Of a stretch of DNA of 64,000 bases, positions 1 through 8,708 are shown in pieces; within the stretch, counting starts at the first letter, position 1; each line of letters begins with the position of its first letter. The notes under the pieces are model-generated. The model was not told where the DNA came from. It saw only the letters and a list, made by a program, of their open reading frames with translations, and did not search any database. This DNA comes from Bacillus swezeyi. GTDB taxonomy: Bacteria; Bacillota; Bacilli; Bacillales; Bacillaceae. The DNA lies in assembly GCF_001969815.1 (NCBI RefSeq), contig NZ_MRBK01000006.1:1-64000 (forward strand), read 5' to 3'. A program made the translations under genes and the position numbers.

Positions 1-589
1 CATAAATGGACTTTAGCTGCTCCTGCGTCAGCGAGCCGAAGAACGTGTCAAGCACTTTTGCTTCTTCTTCAGCAAGGCCCGCTTCTATGGCAAGATCGGC
101 ATCAAATCCGTACTCTCCGTCTTCTTCATAAATAGAGACGGACAAGGCGGTGATGACCTTGGAAACGGAATCCCAAACTTGTTCGACAGCAGCCGCTTCT
201 TCTTCGGACAATCCTAATTCTTGGGCTTTTTCGCTGTCAAAGATCAGTTCCCCGTCTTTCACATAGAAAGATTGAGAGAGGATTTCAAGCTTTTCAGAAA
301 GCAGGTCCCAAATCTTCTGAACGGCTGCAGCCTCCGTTTTGGTCAGCCCCAGCTGCTGCGCTTTTTCACTGTCAAACTGATATTCTCCATCTTCCACAAT
401 GATGGATTGAATGACAATTCCGAAAATTCTAGTTGCACCTTCATTTGCTCCAGCTTCGATTTTGTATGCCGCATCCTTGTTCTCCCCGGCGGCTTTAGCG
501 GAGTTTGAAAAAGCCGTGCTGAATACGAGAAGCAGTGCAGCGGCAGTTAGAACGACTAACCTTACAATGTGTTTTACAATCTTTGTCAT
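1..589 (-). CDS. ylaE: Secreted three-repeat protein YlaE-like, 3' end outside window
   Basis: The open frame starts at an ATG at 589 behind a strong GGAAGGAG site and runs off the window start, so only about 196 residues are visible. Residues 1-34 form a signal peptide with an AxA-type cleavage site (SAKA|AGE), implying export. The mature part has three tandem modules of about 45 residues, each beginning with a D-G-E-Y/L strand, then FDSEKAxxLGL or a variant, a Glu/Ala-rich helix and a W-D or F-F turn. The place beside ylaF and typA, and the secreted repeat nature, fit B. subtilis YlaE, whose function is unknown. Assignment rests on position and remembered resemblance. No enzymatic motif is seen. 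Confidence 0.7.
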   Translation of the reverse strand, partial: MTKIVKHIVRLVVLTAAALLLVFSTAFSNSAKAAGENKDAAYKIEAGANEGATRIFGIVIQSIIVEDGEYQFDSEKAQQLGLTKTEAAAVQKIWDLLSEKLEILSQSFYVKDGELIFDSEKAQELGLSEEEAAAVEQVWDSVSKVITALSVSIYEEDGEYGFDADLAIEAGLAEEEAKVLDTFFGSLTQEQLKSIY

Positions 590-626
590 GCTTTTTCTCC
601 TTCCTGCAATTTTTTGTAGCAGTTTT

Positions 627-632
627 ATTATA
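627..632 (-). promoter_or_regulatory. -10 element (TATAAT) for the secreted repeat gene
   Basis: On the minus strand a perfect TATAAT lies about 40 bases upstream of the ylaE-like start. No convincing -35 box is found at 16-18 bases, so the promoter may need an activator or be weak. Confidence 0.4.
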
Positions 633-892
633 ACGAGAGGAAAATTGAGAAAAAATAGGGAAAAGGAAGAGTTTTACCATAGTCCGATAGTGATTGCCGG
701 ACAGCTGGAAAAAAAGCTGAATCAGGCTTCCGTTTGTTCTTTTAAAAGAATTTAATCATCCTTCTGAAAATTGGAAATATAAACTTTAAATAAAAATCGT
801 TGTATGATGTGTACTTTGATTTTCTTTATTAAGAACAATCTAACGGCGGGGTTTTTTTATAAAATGTAAAATGAGGGAGGCTTTTCGTCCAA

Positions 893-924
893 GAAAAAAG
901 CCCCTTTAGCCGTAAAGGAGCTTT
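893..924 (-). terminator. Terminator of ylaF
   Basis: Read on the minus strand, an AAAGCtCCTTTA / TAAAGGgGCTTT stem is followed by a run of T. It sits 5 bases beyond the ylaF stop. Confidence 0.75.
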
Positions 925-928
925 GCGC

Positions 929-1117
929 TTACTCAAGTATGCCTTTTTCCCGCATTCTTTTTTTGAAGGTAAAACCAGTTCCCATAATGACGATAAGAAT
1001 CGCAATGGCGATCATGACGCCGATCATGCTTTTCTCAGCGATTGCAACCCCGATCATCATAATGCTGATGACAGCGGCCAAAGCGAGCAGTAAGAAAATC
1101 CATTTGATTTGTTTCAT
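929..1117 (-). CDS. ylaF: Small membrane protein YlaF
   Basis: A 62-residue protein that is almost entirely two hydrophobic membrane helices (about 6-27 and 31-51) with a basic C-terminus (KKRMREK). The ATG at 1117 has a GGGGATG-type ribosome binding site, and a strong terminator follows. Length, strand and position next to typA match B. subtilis YlaF. Function is unknown; it is probably a cytoplasmic membrane protein. It is transcribed divergently from typA. Confidence 0.75.
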   Translation of the reverse strand: MKQIKWIFLLLALAAVISIMMIGVAIAEKSMIGVMIAIAILIVIMGTGFTFKKRMREKGILE

Positions 1118-1209
1118 TCTGTTTTACATCCCCTTTTTCAGTCTACTGTTAGTTTACAGAAAAACGGCCTGAATATAAAGGGGTCAGCCGGATGGAATAT
1201 TGAAACAAA

Positions 1210-1238
1210 TTGAAATAACTTCAATCCTCGGTTATAAT
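1210..1238 (+). promoter_or_regulatory. SigA promoter of typA
   Basis: TTGAAA at 1210-1215 and TATAAT at 1233-1238 are separated by exactly 17 bases. The -10 element ends 34 bases before the typA start, giving a short leader. Confidence 0.75.
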
Positions 1239-1272
1239 ATGAAAGTTATCTAAATTTTTAGGAGATGAAAAC

Positions 1273-3111
1273 GTGAAACTTCGAGAAGACCTACGCAATA
1301 TCGCTATTATCGCCCACGTTGACCACGGAAAAACGACGCTTGTAGACCAGCTTCTTCACCAGGCCGGTACATTCCGTGCGAATGAAAATGTGGCTGAGCG
1401 CGCCATGGATTCCAATGATTTGGAAAGAGAGCGCGGCATTACGATTTTGGCGAAAAATACAGCGATTAATTATAAAGAAACACGTATTAATATTTTGGAT
1501 ACTCCTGGACACGCAGACTTTGGCGGAGAAGTAGAACGGATCATGAAAATGGTTGACGGCGTTTTGCTTGTCGTTGACGCTTATGAAGGCTGCATGCCTC
1601 AGACCCGCTTTGTGCTGAAAAAAGCGCTTGAGCAAAACTTGACGCCGATCGTGGTAGTGAATAAGATCGACCGTGATTTTGCCCGGCCTGAAGAGGTTAT
1701 TGATGAAGTGCTTGATCTTTTCATTGAGCTTGATGCAAATGAAGAGCAGCTTGAATTCCCTGTTGTGTATGCTTCGGCGATCAACGGCACCGCATCAGCA
1801 GATCCAAAAAAGCAGGATGAAAATATGGAAGCTCTATTTGAAGCGATTGTCGGCCATATTCCGAGTCCTGTCGACAACCATGAGGAGCCGCTGCAGTTCC
1901 AGGTGGCACTGCTTGACTACAATGATTATGTCGGCCGTATCGGGATCGGACGCGTATTCAGGGGTACGATGAAGGTCGGGCAGCAGGTTGCTTTAATGAA
2001 GCTTGACGGTTCTGCTAAGCCGTTCCGCGTAACAAAAATCTTTGGCTTCCAAGGATTGAAAAGGGTTGAGATTGAAGAAGCAAAAGCCGGTGACCTTGTC
2101 GCGGTATCAGGAATGGAAGACATCAACGTCGGTGAAACCGTCTGTCCGATCGATCATCAAGAAGCACTCCCTGTGCTTCGCATTGATGAGCCGACACTTC
2201 AAATGACTTTTGCCGTCAACAACAGTCCTTTCGCAGGCCGCGAAGGCAAATATGTGACGGCAAGAAAGATCGAAGAGCGTCTTGAACAGCAGCTGCAAAC
2301 AGATGTTAGCCTCCGGGTCGATCCGACACCTTCACCGGATGCCTGGGTCGTCTCTGGACGCGGTGAGCTTCATTTGTCTATTTTAATCGAAAACATGCGC
2401 CGTGAAGGCTATGAATTGCAAGTGTCAAAACCTGAGGTCATCGTAAAGGAAATTGACGGCGTACGCTGTGAACCTGTTGAGCGCGTTCAAATTGACGTGC
2501 CTGAAGAAAACACAGGCTCTGTTATGGAATCAATGGGCGCCCGCAAAGGCGAAATGATCGACATGATCAACAGCGGAAACGGTCAGGTCCGCCTGATTTT
2601 CAATGTTCCTTCACGCGGTTTAATCGGCTATTCAACCGAGTTTCTTTCTCTTACACGCGGTTTTGGGATTTTAAATCATTCGTTTGACAGCTATCAGCCG
2701 ATCGAGCCAGGCCAAGTCGGAGGCCGCCGTCAAGGGGTCCTCGTCTCAATGGATACAGGGAAAGCTTCAGCTTACGGTATTCAAGGCGTTGAAGAGCGCG
2801 GCGTCATTTTTGTTGAGCCTGGGACAGAAGTGTATGAAGGCATGATCGTCGGCGAACATAATCGTGAAAACGACCTTGTCGTCAACATTAACAAAATGAA
2901 GCAGCAGACAAACGTGCGTTCAGCTACAAAAGATCAAACAGTCAGCATGAAAAAACCGCGCATCATGTCGCTTGAAGAATCGCTTGAATACTTGAATGAA
3001 GATGAATATTGCGAAGTAACACCTGAGTCCATCAGATTAAGAAAGAAAATTCTTGATAAAAACGAACGGGAAAAAGCAGCGAAAAAGAAGAAGCTGGCAG
3101 GATTGTCGTAA
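1273..3111 (+). CDS. typA: Ribosome-associated GTPase TypA/BipA
   Basis: A translational GTPase of the EF-G/LepA class that acts on the ribosome in 50S assembly and stress adaptation. At 612 residues it equals the usual family length. G-motifs are intact: P-loop AHVDHGKTT at 14-22, the switch region with RERGIT near 54, DTPGH at 76-80 and NKID at 130-133. Domain II, two EF-G-like domains and the BipA-specific C-terminal domain follow. The start is the GTG at 1273 with an AGGAGA site. It has its own promoter and is monocistronic or weakly linked to ylaH. Confidence 0.95.
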   Translation: MKLREDLRNIAIIAHVDHGKTTLVDQLLHQAGTFRANENVAERAMDSNDLERERGITILAKNTAINYKETRINILDTPGHADFGGEVERIMKMVDGVLLVVDAYEGCMPQTRFVLKKALEQNLTPIVVVNKIDRDFARPEEVIDEVLDLFIELDANEEQLEFPVVYASAINGTASADPKKQDENMEALFEAIVGHIPSPVDNHEEPLQFQVALLDYNDYVGRIGIGRVFRGTMKVGQQVALMKLDGSAKPFRVTKIFGFQGLKRVEIEEAKAGDLVAVSGMEDINVGETVCPIDHQEALPVLRIDEPTLQMTFAVNNSPFAGREGKYVTARKIEERLEQQLQTDVSLRVDPTPSPDAWVVSGRGELHLSILIENMRREGYELQVSKPEVIVKEIDGVRCEPVERVQIDVPEENTGSVMESMGARKGEMIDMINSGNGQVRLIFNVPSRGLIGYSTEFLSLTRGFGILNHSFDSYQPIEPGQVGGRRQGVLVSMDTGKASAYGIQGVEERGVIFVEPGTEVYEGMIVGEHNRENDLVVNINKMKQQTNVRSATKDQTVSMKKPRIMSLEESLEYLNEDEYCEVTPESIRLRKKILDKNEREKAAKKKKLAGLS

Positions 3112-3168
3112 AGTTTGCAGAACCTAAAAAAAGAGCAACCCAACTAAGCAAAGGGGAGGGGAATCTTT

Positions 3169-3492
3169 TTGACTGATGTAAGTGAACGGCTCTCATTTTT
3201 TGCCGCTCTTTATAAAGTGGATCAAAATCCTGAAGCGGGGATGTGGTGGCTCTATGCCACCATCTTCGTCCTGTCTGCCGTCGTCTTTAAATTGGGGTTT
3301 GCCAAACGGCTGCCGCTGTTCAAAACGGCAATCATCTATTTTTTTCTCGCTTTAGGCTGCACGTTCTTAACCTTTTTCGGCGTTTTTCTGCCGGTTGGGG
3401 AAGGGCTGATCGTAGCCGTCCTGATCCTTTCGATTTACAAAGTCCGTTTACATCGTTCTAAGAAGGAACAGGAAACAGGGACAAACCCTTAA
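3169..3492 (+). CDS. ylaH: Membrane protein YlaH
   Basis: A 107-residue protein with three predicted membrane segments (about 25-43, 50-75, 78-95) and a charged cytosolic tail. The TTG start at 3169 follows AAGGGGAGGGG. It matches the YlaH family in length and lies directly downstream of typA as in B. subtilis, 57 bases after its stop. Function is unknown. A strong terminator follows at once. Confidence 0.8.
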   Translation: MTDVSERLSFFAALYKVDQNPEAGMWWLYATIFVLSAVVFKLGFAKRLPLFKTAIIYFFLALGCTFLTFFGVFLPVGEGLIVAVLILSIYKVRLHRSKKEQETGTNP

Positions 3493-3493
3493 A

Positions 3494-3522
3494 AAAGACA
3501 TAGCCAAGGGCTATGTCTTTTT
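3494..3522. terminator. Bidirectional terminator, ylaH / marR
   Basis: Perfect stem AAAGACATAGCC / GGCTATGTCTTT with a 3-base loop, with A and T runs on both sides. It serves ylaH and overlaps the last codons of the convergent MarR gene. Confidence 0.85.
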
Positions 3523-4020
3523 GATGTCTTCCGCCAAAAAATCAGTTGCTAATAAATCGTGGAACAGTCTTCTGGCAAAAAGGATTTCCTCTGATGAGTA
3601 GCGGCTTAAAAAGCGTTTGAAGCGGCCCTCAATTTTCTCGTGCTCCCGCTGGTGGATGATATGCACTTGTCTTCCTTTTTGACTTAAGCGAAAGTAAATT
3701 TCTTTTTTATTGTCGCTGAGCTGTGTTTTGATTATAAGGTCTTTTTTGATCAGCTTTGTGCTGATTCTTGATATAGTCGCCTTCGAAAATTCCATTTTCT
3801 CGGCAATCGACGTGACATTGATGGGTTCATTGTCACCAATGCAGGAGATCGTATGAATGTCAGACATGTTTAATTTCAGCTCGGATCCCAATTCGCGCTC
3901 CATCTGTTCGATCTCTTCAGTAATTCTTTCTTTCATGAGACTTTCTTGTTGTTCCTGCTGATGGATAAGCTTGATATACATGTCAAAAATCTCTTGCTTG
4001 GCGTGTGTTAAATATTCCAT
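3511..4020 (-). CDS. MarR-family transcriptional regulator
   Basis: I choose the ATG at 4020, with an AAAGGAG site 12 bases upstream, giving 169 residues; a longer frame to 4149 would overlap the monooxygenase gene and lacks support. The centre carries a winged helix-turn-helix (ITSIAEKMEFSKATISRIS) followed by a basic wing and a C-terminal dimerisation helix, the MarR layout. Such proteins usually repress their own operon until a phenolic or xenobiotic ligand binds. The gene lies 71 bases downstream of the FAD monooxygenase on the same strand. A TATAAT motif in the gap suggests it may also have its own promoter. Neither gene belongs to the usual ylaH-ylaI order. Confidence 0.8.
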   Translation of the reverse strand: MEYLTHAKQEIFDMYIKLIHQQEQQESLMKERITEEIEQMERELGSELKLNMSDIHTISCIGDNEPINVTSIAEKMEFSKATISRISTKLIKKDLIIKTQLSDNKKEIYFRLSQKGRQVHIIHQREHEKIEGRFKRFLSRYSSEEILFARRLFHDLLATDFLAEDIKKT

Positions 4021-4091
4021 GCAGAAAGCCGGCTCCTTTGGTCCATTTTCTGCTATGATTATATCATTTTGTTGCGCGTGAAACAAAGTGG

Positions 4092-5588
4092 CTATGCTGA
4101 CTGAATGTGAACATTTCCGCACCAGCGCCGAATTCCGTCTGCAATCCATTGTTCAGACTCTGCTTGAGAGCGGCTGACTGCCCAGGCAACATGACCGTCG
4201 GGACGGATCAAGGCTGCTTTAACATCATCCCATTCCGGCCGGTCATCAATCGCTTTTGCTCTGATGATTCGGACGTGAGGAAGATCTGGAAGTTTGATTT
4301 GCTCTTCTCCAAACGTCACATATAAAAAGCTTCCTTTATGAAGGAATGAGTAAAGGTGTTTGGTATTGCCGCCAGCAAGCGTAAGTTCAAAATCGGGAAG
4401 CCGCTTTCCGTTTAGGTGATGTTCGGGCATCTTTTCATCAGCTTCATAATCTACGCTGAGAGCCGTAATTTGTTCTGCGAGATATCGGTTCACATCTGGG
4501 AAAGTCAGGAGGCTGGACAATAAGTCGCGGAGGTAAAGCCCTTCTCGTGTAAAATCAAACAGTTTTGTTTGAATTTGCGTATTGCGGAGAAGCTCTGCTC
4601 CAACGGGATGCCTTTCCGTGTGGTAGGTGTCAAGAAGCCAGTCGGAAGACCGTCCGTTGATGACGGCGGCAAGCTTCCAGCCGAGATTCATCGCGTCTTG
4701 GAGGCCTACGTTCAGACCTTGTCCTCCAGCTGGGAAATGAATGTGTGCGGCATCTCCCGCCAAGAATAATCTTCCTGAGCGATAACATTCCGCCAGCCGG
4801 CTGGCATTTCCAAAACGGGACATCCAAACAGGATGATTGATACCGAAATCGGTCCCGCAGATGCTGGTGATATCCTTTTTTAATTCTTCCAATGTGACAG
4901 GTTCATGCAGCAATGGCTGGGGCTTGTGCGATGCCATGCTGATCACGCGGTAGATGCCGGGTGACAAAGGTACGATGACGACGGCGCCTTCCTGATTGAT
5001 GCATGTATGAAAGTGAGATTTCGGCGGATTTTCCAGCGCGACATCCCCGAGTTTGGCGGTCACGCTTGCATCCGTTCCGAAAAAAGCGATCTCCGCCTGT
5101 TTACGGACGGTGCTTCCCGCTCCGTCTGCGCCGACGATATATGACGCCGTTAAAAACGACAGACCATCAGGGCCTTGGACGACAAGCTCAGCACTTTCTT
5201 CACGTTGACGGACAGCCAATACCTCATGACCGCGAAGAATGCAAACACCGAGATGTTGCACGTGTTCTTCAAGCACTTTCTCAGTCTCAGTTTGAGGGAT
5301 AAACAGTGTATAATTTGCCCGTGTATCGAGCACAGAGAAATCCAAAGCCTGGTTAAGCCCTGCAAAGTGACCGGCGGGAAGCGGCCTGCCTTTTTCCTTG
5401 AATCGTTCAGCGAGGCCCCTCATTTCCAATATTTCGATTGAACGCGGGTGAAGAGTCAGCGCTTTTGAATAGTGGGAAGGCGTATGACGCCGTTCAATGA
5501 TACATGTGCGGACTCCGGCCAGCGCCAGTTCGGAAGCTGTCATCAAACCGACGGGGCCTCCTCCTACAATGAATACATCAAAATCCAT
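4092..5588 (-). CDS. FAD-dependent aromatic monooxygenase (PHBH/phenol hydroxylase class)
   Basis: A 498-residue flavoprotein hydroxylase of the group that includes MhpA, pentachlorophenol monooxygenase and rifampicin monooxygenase. Residues 8-13 carry the GGGPVG dinucleotide fold, 153-156 the GADG motif, and 277-282 the AGDAAH motif followed by PAGGQGLN. The C-terminal 130 residues resemble the thioredoxin-like tail of phenol hydroxylases. It should use NAD(P)H and O2 to hydroxylate an aromatic ring; the substrate cannot be told. The ATG at 5588 is chosen because AAGGAG sits 8 bases upstream; a GTG three codons earlier overlaps that site. It forms a cassette with the downstream MarR gene, inserted between ylaH and ylaI. 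Confidence 0.85.
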   Translation of the reverse strand: MDFDVFIVGGGPVGLMTASELALAGVRTCIIERRHTPSHYSKALTLHPRSIEILEMRGLAERFKEKGRPLPAGHFAGLNQALDFSVLDTRANYTLFIPQTETEKVLEEHVQHLGVCILRGHEVLAVRQREESAELVVQGPDGLSFLTASYIVGADGAGSTVRKQAEIAFFGTDASVTAKLGDVALENPPKSHFHTCINQEGAVVIVPLSPGIYRVISMASHKPQPLLHEPVTLEELKKDITSICGTDFGINHPVWMSRFGNASRLAECYRSGRLFLAGDAAHIHFPAGGQGLNVGLQDAMNLGWKLAAVINGRSSDWLLDTYHTERHPVGAELLRNTQIQTKLFDFTREGLYLRDLLSSLLTFPDVNRYLAEQITALSVDYEADEKMPEHHLNGKRLPDFELTLAGGNTKHLYSFLHKGSFLYVTFGEEQIKLPDLPHVRIIRAKAIDDRPEWDDVKAALIRPDGHVAWAVSRSQAESEQWIADGIRRWCGNVHIQSA

Positions 5589-5600
5589 ATCAATCACTCC

Positions 5601-5692
5601 TTTTTTGTTACGATAGAAACAATTTAAAAATAATACAAATCAAAATGTTTATCAACCATTTTGATTTATTTTGTTTCGTTCGTAACAAAAAA
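5601..5692. promoter_or_regulatory. Nested inverted repeats, probable MarR operator
   Basis: Immediately upstream of the monooxygenase lies a perfect 11-base inverted repeat, AAATCAAAATG / CATTTTGATTT at 5637-5667 with a 9-base spacer. It is nested inside a second inverted repeat, TTTTTTGTTACGA..GAAACAA at 5601-5622 against 5671-5692, matching at 20 of 22 positions. The inner repeat has the form of a MarR dimer site and covers the likely promoter. Assignment to the adjacent MarR protein is inference. Confidence 0.55.
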
Positions 5693-5696
5693 GTAT

Positions 5697-5731
5697 AAAA
5701 AAAGACATGAACGCTCGTCCATGTCTTTTTT
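5697..5731 (-). terminator. Terminator of ylaI
   Basis: Minus-strand stem AAAAAAGACATG / CATGTCTTTTTT around a loop containing GACGAGCGTT. It overlaps the ylaI stop codon. Confidence 0.75.
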
Positions 5732-5936
5732 ATGACTTTACCTGCTCTTTTTCTTTTCTGTGCGGATATAATTTAAAGCGGCCGGTTTTTATCCGGTTCT
5801 CTGTTTTTCGTTTGATTCGTTCGTGGCATTCATCACACAAATAGGTATGTATAGGCCGATTTCGAAGCCGTTTGGCAATTTGTGTGTCATCATCGATTTT
5901 GTCGATTTTGTCGCATAATGAACACTTTACCCTCAC
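5730..5936 (-). CDS. ylaI: Small zinc-ribbon protein YlaI
   Basis: A protein of about 68 residues with two CxxC pairs (CSLC near residue 5 and CDEC near 36), the arrangement of a zinc ribbon, followed by a basic tail. It matches the YlaI (DUF2197) family. I place the start at the GTG at 5936 because GAGG lies 8 bases upstream; the GTG at 5945 lies inside that ribosome binding site. A TATAAT lies just upstream. Function is unknown. The B. subtilis neighbour is ylaH, from which it is separated here by the monooxygenase cassette. Confidence 0.75.
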   Translation of the reverse strand: MRVKCSLCDKIDKIDDDTQIAKRLRNRPIHTYLCDECHERIKRKTENRIKTGRFKLYPHRKEKEQVKS

Positions 5937-6007
5937 TTTTTTCACCTCGCTTATGCTTCATTATATCACTAATGAAGGCGGCAAATAAATTTTCAGCAGA
6001 AAAAAGG

Positions 6008-6051
6008 AAAAAGCTCATGCCGTCAAGAAAGGTAAAGGCACAAGCTTTTTT
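6008..6051 (-). terminator. Terminator of ylaJ
   Basis: Imperfect stem AAAAAGCTcaTGCC / GGCAcaAGCTTTTT. On the minus strand it lies just beyond the ylaJ stop and ends in a T-rich run. Confidence 0.6.
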
Positions 6052-6055
6052 GCCG

Positions 6056-6667
6056 TTATTGTCTGTTTTTCATATGCTTATTTGATTGATCATTCTGCTG
6101 TTTTTCAAGCTGTTTTTGCCTGTTGTCATTCAGCTGGTCATTGTTTGACTTGGTCGGATTTGTTTTTTGGTCGTCTGTCGCATCATTCGGCACTTCTGGA
6201 AGAACGCGTCCAACAATCGCTGCCAGTTCATCAAGGATGCCTTTAACAGGTCGTCCTGCCTGAATTTCTCTTCCCATTGCCCTGAGGCGGTTAACGGTGT
6301 CGGGATCTGCTACGACGGCCGCGTTTGCACCGTAAGGATCATCTTGCAGGGCTTCTGCGACCGAATATTTAATCGATTCGACTTTACTGCGTTCCAAATT
6401 ATCTTTTACATCAATTCCAACGACGGCAAGCCTCCCGAGGACAATGGCGGTAGCGTCATTTACACCGGGAACGTTTTCGGTTATTTTGACAAGACGCCTT
6501 GATATGGCCTGCCCGTCTTCTCTGTTTACTGGCTCTTGAGCGGTATTTTTCACATGAATCGGCCTGTTGCCCGGCAGTTCATTTGCTTCGTTTTGGGCAT
6601 TGTTTTGAATGCCGCAGGCTGAAAGCAGAATAGCGGTTTGAATGAAGATCAAAAAAATGATTCGCAC
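6056..6667 (-). CDS. ylaJ: YhcN/YlaJ-family sporulation lipoprotein
   Basis: A protein of about 203 residues with an N-terminal hydrophobic segment and lipobox LSAC, so it should be a membrane-anchored lipoprotein. The centre (about 50-150) is the YhcN/YlaJ domain found in spore-associated lipoproteins. The last 40 residues are Asn/Gln/Lys-rich and low in complexity. The GTG at 6667 is chosen because AAGGAGG sits 9 bases upstream; the TTG at 6697 has no site. The family is linked to forespore expression and spore germination or cortex. A TGAATA...CAACAATA pair upstream could be a SigF/SigG-type promoter, which is weak evidence. Confidence 0.8.
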   Translation of the reverse strand: MRIIFLIFIQTAILLSACGIQNNAQNEANELPGNRPIHVKNTAQEPVNREDGQAISRRLVKITENVPGVNDATAIVLGRLAVVGIDVKDNLERSKVESIKYSVAEALQDDPYGANAAVVADPDTVNRLRAMGREIQAGRPVKGILDELAAIVGRVLPEVPNDATDDQKTNPTKSNNDQLNDNRQKQLEKQQNDQSNKHMKNRQ

Positions 6668-6821
6668 TTGAGCTTGCCTCCTTAAAAATGCTTTCAATAT
6701 TTTTATTGTTGAATTAACCTTCTATCTTTATTCACAAAAACATATATTTTAGCGGGCGCTCCATCAGCTTTTAACCCGCTTAAGAATAAAAGGCTAAAAA
6801 TCCTGATCAGGAGGCGAAAGA

Positions 6822-8150
6822 TTGAGTAAAATTTATGTGCTAGATACGAATGTGCTATTGCAGGATCCGAATTCAATCTTTTCTTTCGAAGATAATGAGG
6901 TTGTCATTCCGGCTGTCGTATTGGAGGAAGTCGATTCAAAGAAACGTTACATGGATGAAATTGGGAGGAATGCAAGACGCGTATCTAAACTGATAGATGA
7001 TTTGCGCTTAAAAGGAAGACTGTATGAAAACGTGCCCCTTCACAATGGGGGGAGTATCAGAATCGAACTCAACCACCGCTCCTTTCAGCAGCTTCAGGAT
7101 ATTTTTATAGAAAAAACAAACGACAACCGCATATTAGCAGTGGCGAAAAACCTGAGCCTTGAAGAAGAAACAAAAGAAGGCGGGCGTCCCGTCATACTCG
7201 TCAGCAAAGATATGCTGATCCGCGTTAAAGCCGATGCCATCGGCTTGATGTCCGAGGATTTTTTGCATGACAGGGTTGTTGACAATGATGATATATACAG
7301 CGGATTTACCGAAATGTACATCCAAACCGATCAGATGAATTCATTTTATGAGAACCACTATTTGCCGCTTGACGGGATCAGCAGTGAACCGCTTTGTCCG
7401 AACCAGTTTATCGTCATGAAGGATGCGCTCGGCAGTTCATCCTCTGCGATCGGAATCGTTGATCAACGTGGAAAAGCCGTCAAAAAGCTGATTTTCGATC
7501 AGGAACAGGTTTGGGGCATCCGTTCGAGAAATGTACAGCAGACGATGGCGCTGGAACTTCTTTTAAGACAAGACATTCCGCTTGTAACGTTGATCGGAAA
7601 AGCCGGCACCGGGAAAACACTGCTTGCCTTGGCTGCGGGCCTGCTGCAGACGGAGGACTTGGGTCATTTCAAAAAGCTGGTCGTCACTAGACCGATCGTC
7701 CCTGTCGGCAAGGATATCGGCTATCTTCCCGGGGAAAAAGAAGAAAAGCTTCGTCCTTGGGTGCAGCCGATTTTTGATAACCTGGAATATTTGTTTAATG
7801 CCAAAAAGCCCGGGGAGCTTGATGATATTTTAGCTGGAATGGGCTCCATTCAAGTGGAAGCCCTCACATATATTCGGGGCAGAAGCATTCCTGATCAATT
7901 CATTATCATTGATGAGGCCCAAAACCTGACCAAGCATGAGGTTAAAACGCTTCTTACACGAGTCGGGGAAGGCAGCAAAATCGTATTGATGGGGGATACA
8001 GAACAGATTGACCATCCGTATCTGGATGCGATGAATAACGGTTTGGCTTATGTTGTGGAGCGCTTTAAAGAACAAAAGATTTCCGGAAACGTGAAGCTTT
8101 TAAAAGGGGAGCGTTCAGGACTTGCAAGGCTTGCAGCCGATTTGCTGTAA
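6822..8150 (+). CDS. ylaK: PIN domain-PhoH ATPase YlaK
   Basis: A 442-residue fusion of an N-terminal PIN nuclease domain (acidic residues D8 and E35, later D101) and a C-terminal PhoH-type helicase/ATPase with Walker A GKAGTGKT at 259-266 and Walker B IIIDEAQ near 365. PIN-PhoH proteins are proposed to unwind and cut RNA in the cytosol. The TTG start follows CAGGAGGCG. It is flanked by divergent ylaJ and a terminator, so it is probably monocistronic. Length and position match B. subtilis YlaK. Confidence 0.88.
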   Translation: MSKIYVLDTNVLLQDPNSIFSFEDNEVVIPAVVLEEVDSKKRYMDEIGRNARRVSKLIDDLRLKGRLYENVPLHNGGSIRIELNHRSFQQLQDIFIEKTNDNRILAVAKNLSLEEETKEGGRPVILVSKDMLIRVKADAIGLMSEDFLHDRVVDNDDIYSGFTEMYIQTDQMNSFYENHYLPLDGISSEPLCPNQFIVMKDALGSSSSAIGIVDQRGKAVKKLIFDQEQVWGIRSRNVQQTMALELLLRQDIPLVTLIGKAGTGKTLLALAAGLLQTEDLGHFKKLVVTRPIVPVGKDIGYLPGEKEEKLRPWVQPIFDNLEYLFNAKKPGELDDILAGMGSIQVEALTYIRGRSIPDQFIIIDEAQNLTKHEVKTLLTRVGEGSKIVLMGDTEQIDHPYLDAMNNGLAYVVERFKEQKISGNVKLLKGERSGLARLAADLL

Positions 8151-8152
8151 AG

Positions 8153-8180
8153 AAAAAACCTGGAGGTCATCCAGGTTTTT
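8153..8180 (+). terminator. Terminator of ylaK
   Basis: Stem AAAAACCTGGA / TCCAGGTTTTT with a 5-base loop, starting 2 bases after the ylaK stop. Confidence 0.85.
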
Positions 8181-8225
8181 CAGCCTGCCTGAGGTTTGAA
8201 CGGTGAACATCCGTTTTCAGGCCGA

Positions 8226-8708
8226 TTATATCATGTGAATTTCTTTTACATGTTTAATCGGATTCGAGCGGTTTGAACCGTCTTCAAAATAGACATGTAC
8301 AGGACCGTCTTCTGTCAGAGGCTTCCCCTTTTTGCTGAAACAGAGAATCGCCCGGCAAGCTTCTTCAATCGAGATTGAAAACTCATCATGCTCTGTTTTA
8401 AAGAGACACTGAACAGCGGATTCAGACACCTCCGCGTTTTTTAAAAACGGTTCAAGCCTGATCGCAAATGTACCATCAAGCAGTTTTTCTTTTTCATATT
8501 TCTTCTCTGATTTCAGTGTCGGCGGCGCTACAGCCCCCTCCCTGATTAAGCGCTCCCGGTCAATCTCCAGCTCTTCGGCCTCATGATGATCGGCTCCTTG
8601 ACTTGAAAAAAACTGATCGAGATCGAATTTTCGGTCGTCAAAAATCCATACGCTTGGATCGAGTGTAATCGGATATTTTACTTTCCCTGTAATCGTCACT
8701 ATCTCCAT
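8226..8708 (-). CDS. ylaL: Conserved protein YlaL
   Basis: A 160-residue acidic protein without signal peptide or membrane segment. The N-terminus (about 1-30) is a short beta-rich stretch, the centre holds an Asp/Glu/Lys-rich helix with a DHHEAEELEID patch, and the C-terminus is again beta-rich. It has no catalytic motif I recognise. The ATG at 8708 has a GGGAGTGG site. Position between ylaK and the glutaminase gene, and length, match B. subtilis YlaL. Function is unknown. Confidence 0.7.
   Translation of the reverse strand: MEIVTITGKVKYPITLDPSVWIFDDRKFDLDQFFSSQGADHHEAEELEIDRERLIREGAVAPPTLKSEKKYEKEKLLDGTFAIRLEPFLKNAEVSESAVQCLFKTEHDEFSISIEEACRAILCFSKKGKPLTEDGPVHVYFEDGSNRSNPIKHVKEIHMI

Larger units (their letters stand above)
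590..928. other. Intergenic region without a gene
   Basis: This stretch separates ylaE from ylaF, both on the minus strand. It holds the ylaE ribosome binding site and -10 element at one end and the ylaF terminator at the other. Open frames across 411-755 have no ribosome binding site and look non-coding. The middle is AT-rich, and I see no further feature. Confidence 0.6.

Noticed and set aside
4021-4149. Upstream extension of the MarR gene to 4149
   Set aside because: It would overlap the end of the monooxygenase gene by about 58 bases and has no site, while the ATG at 4020 has AAAGGAG and the normal family length.
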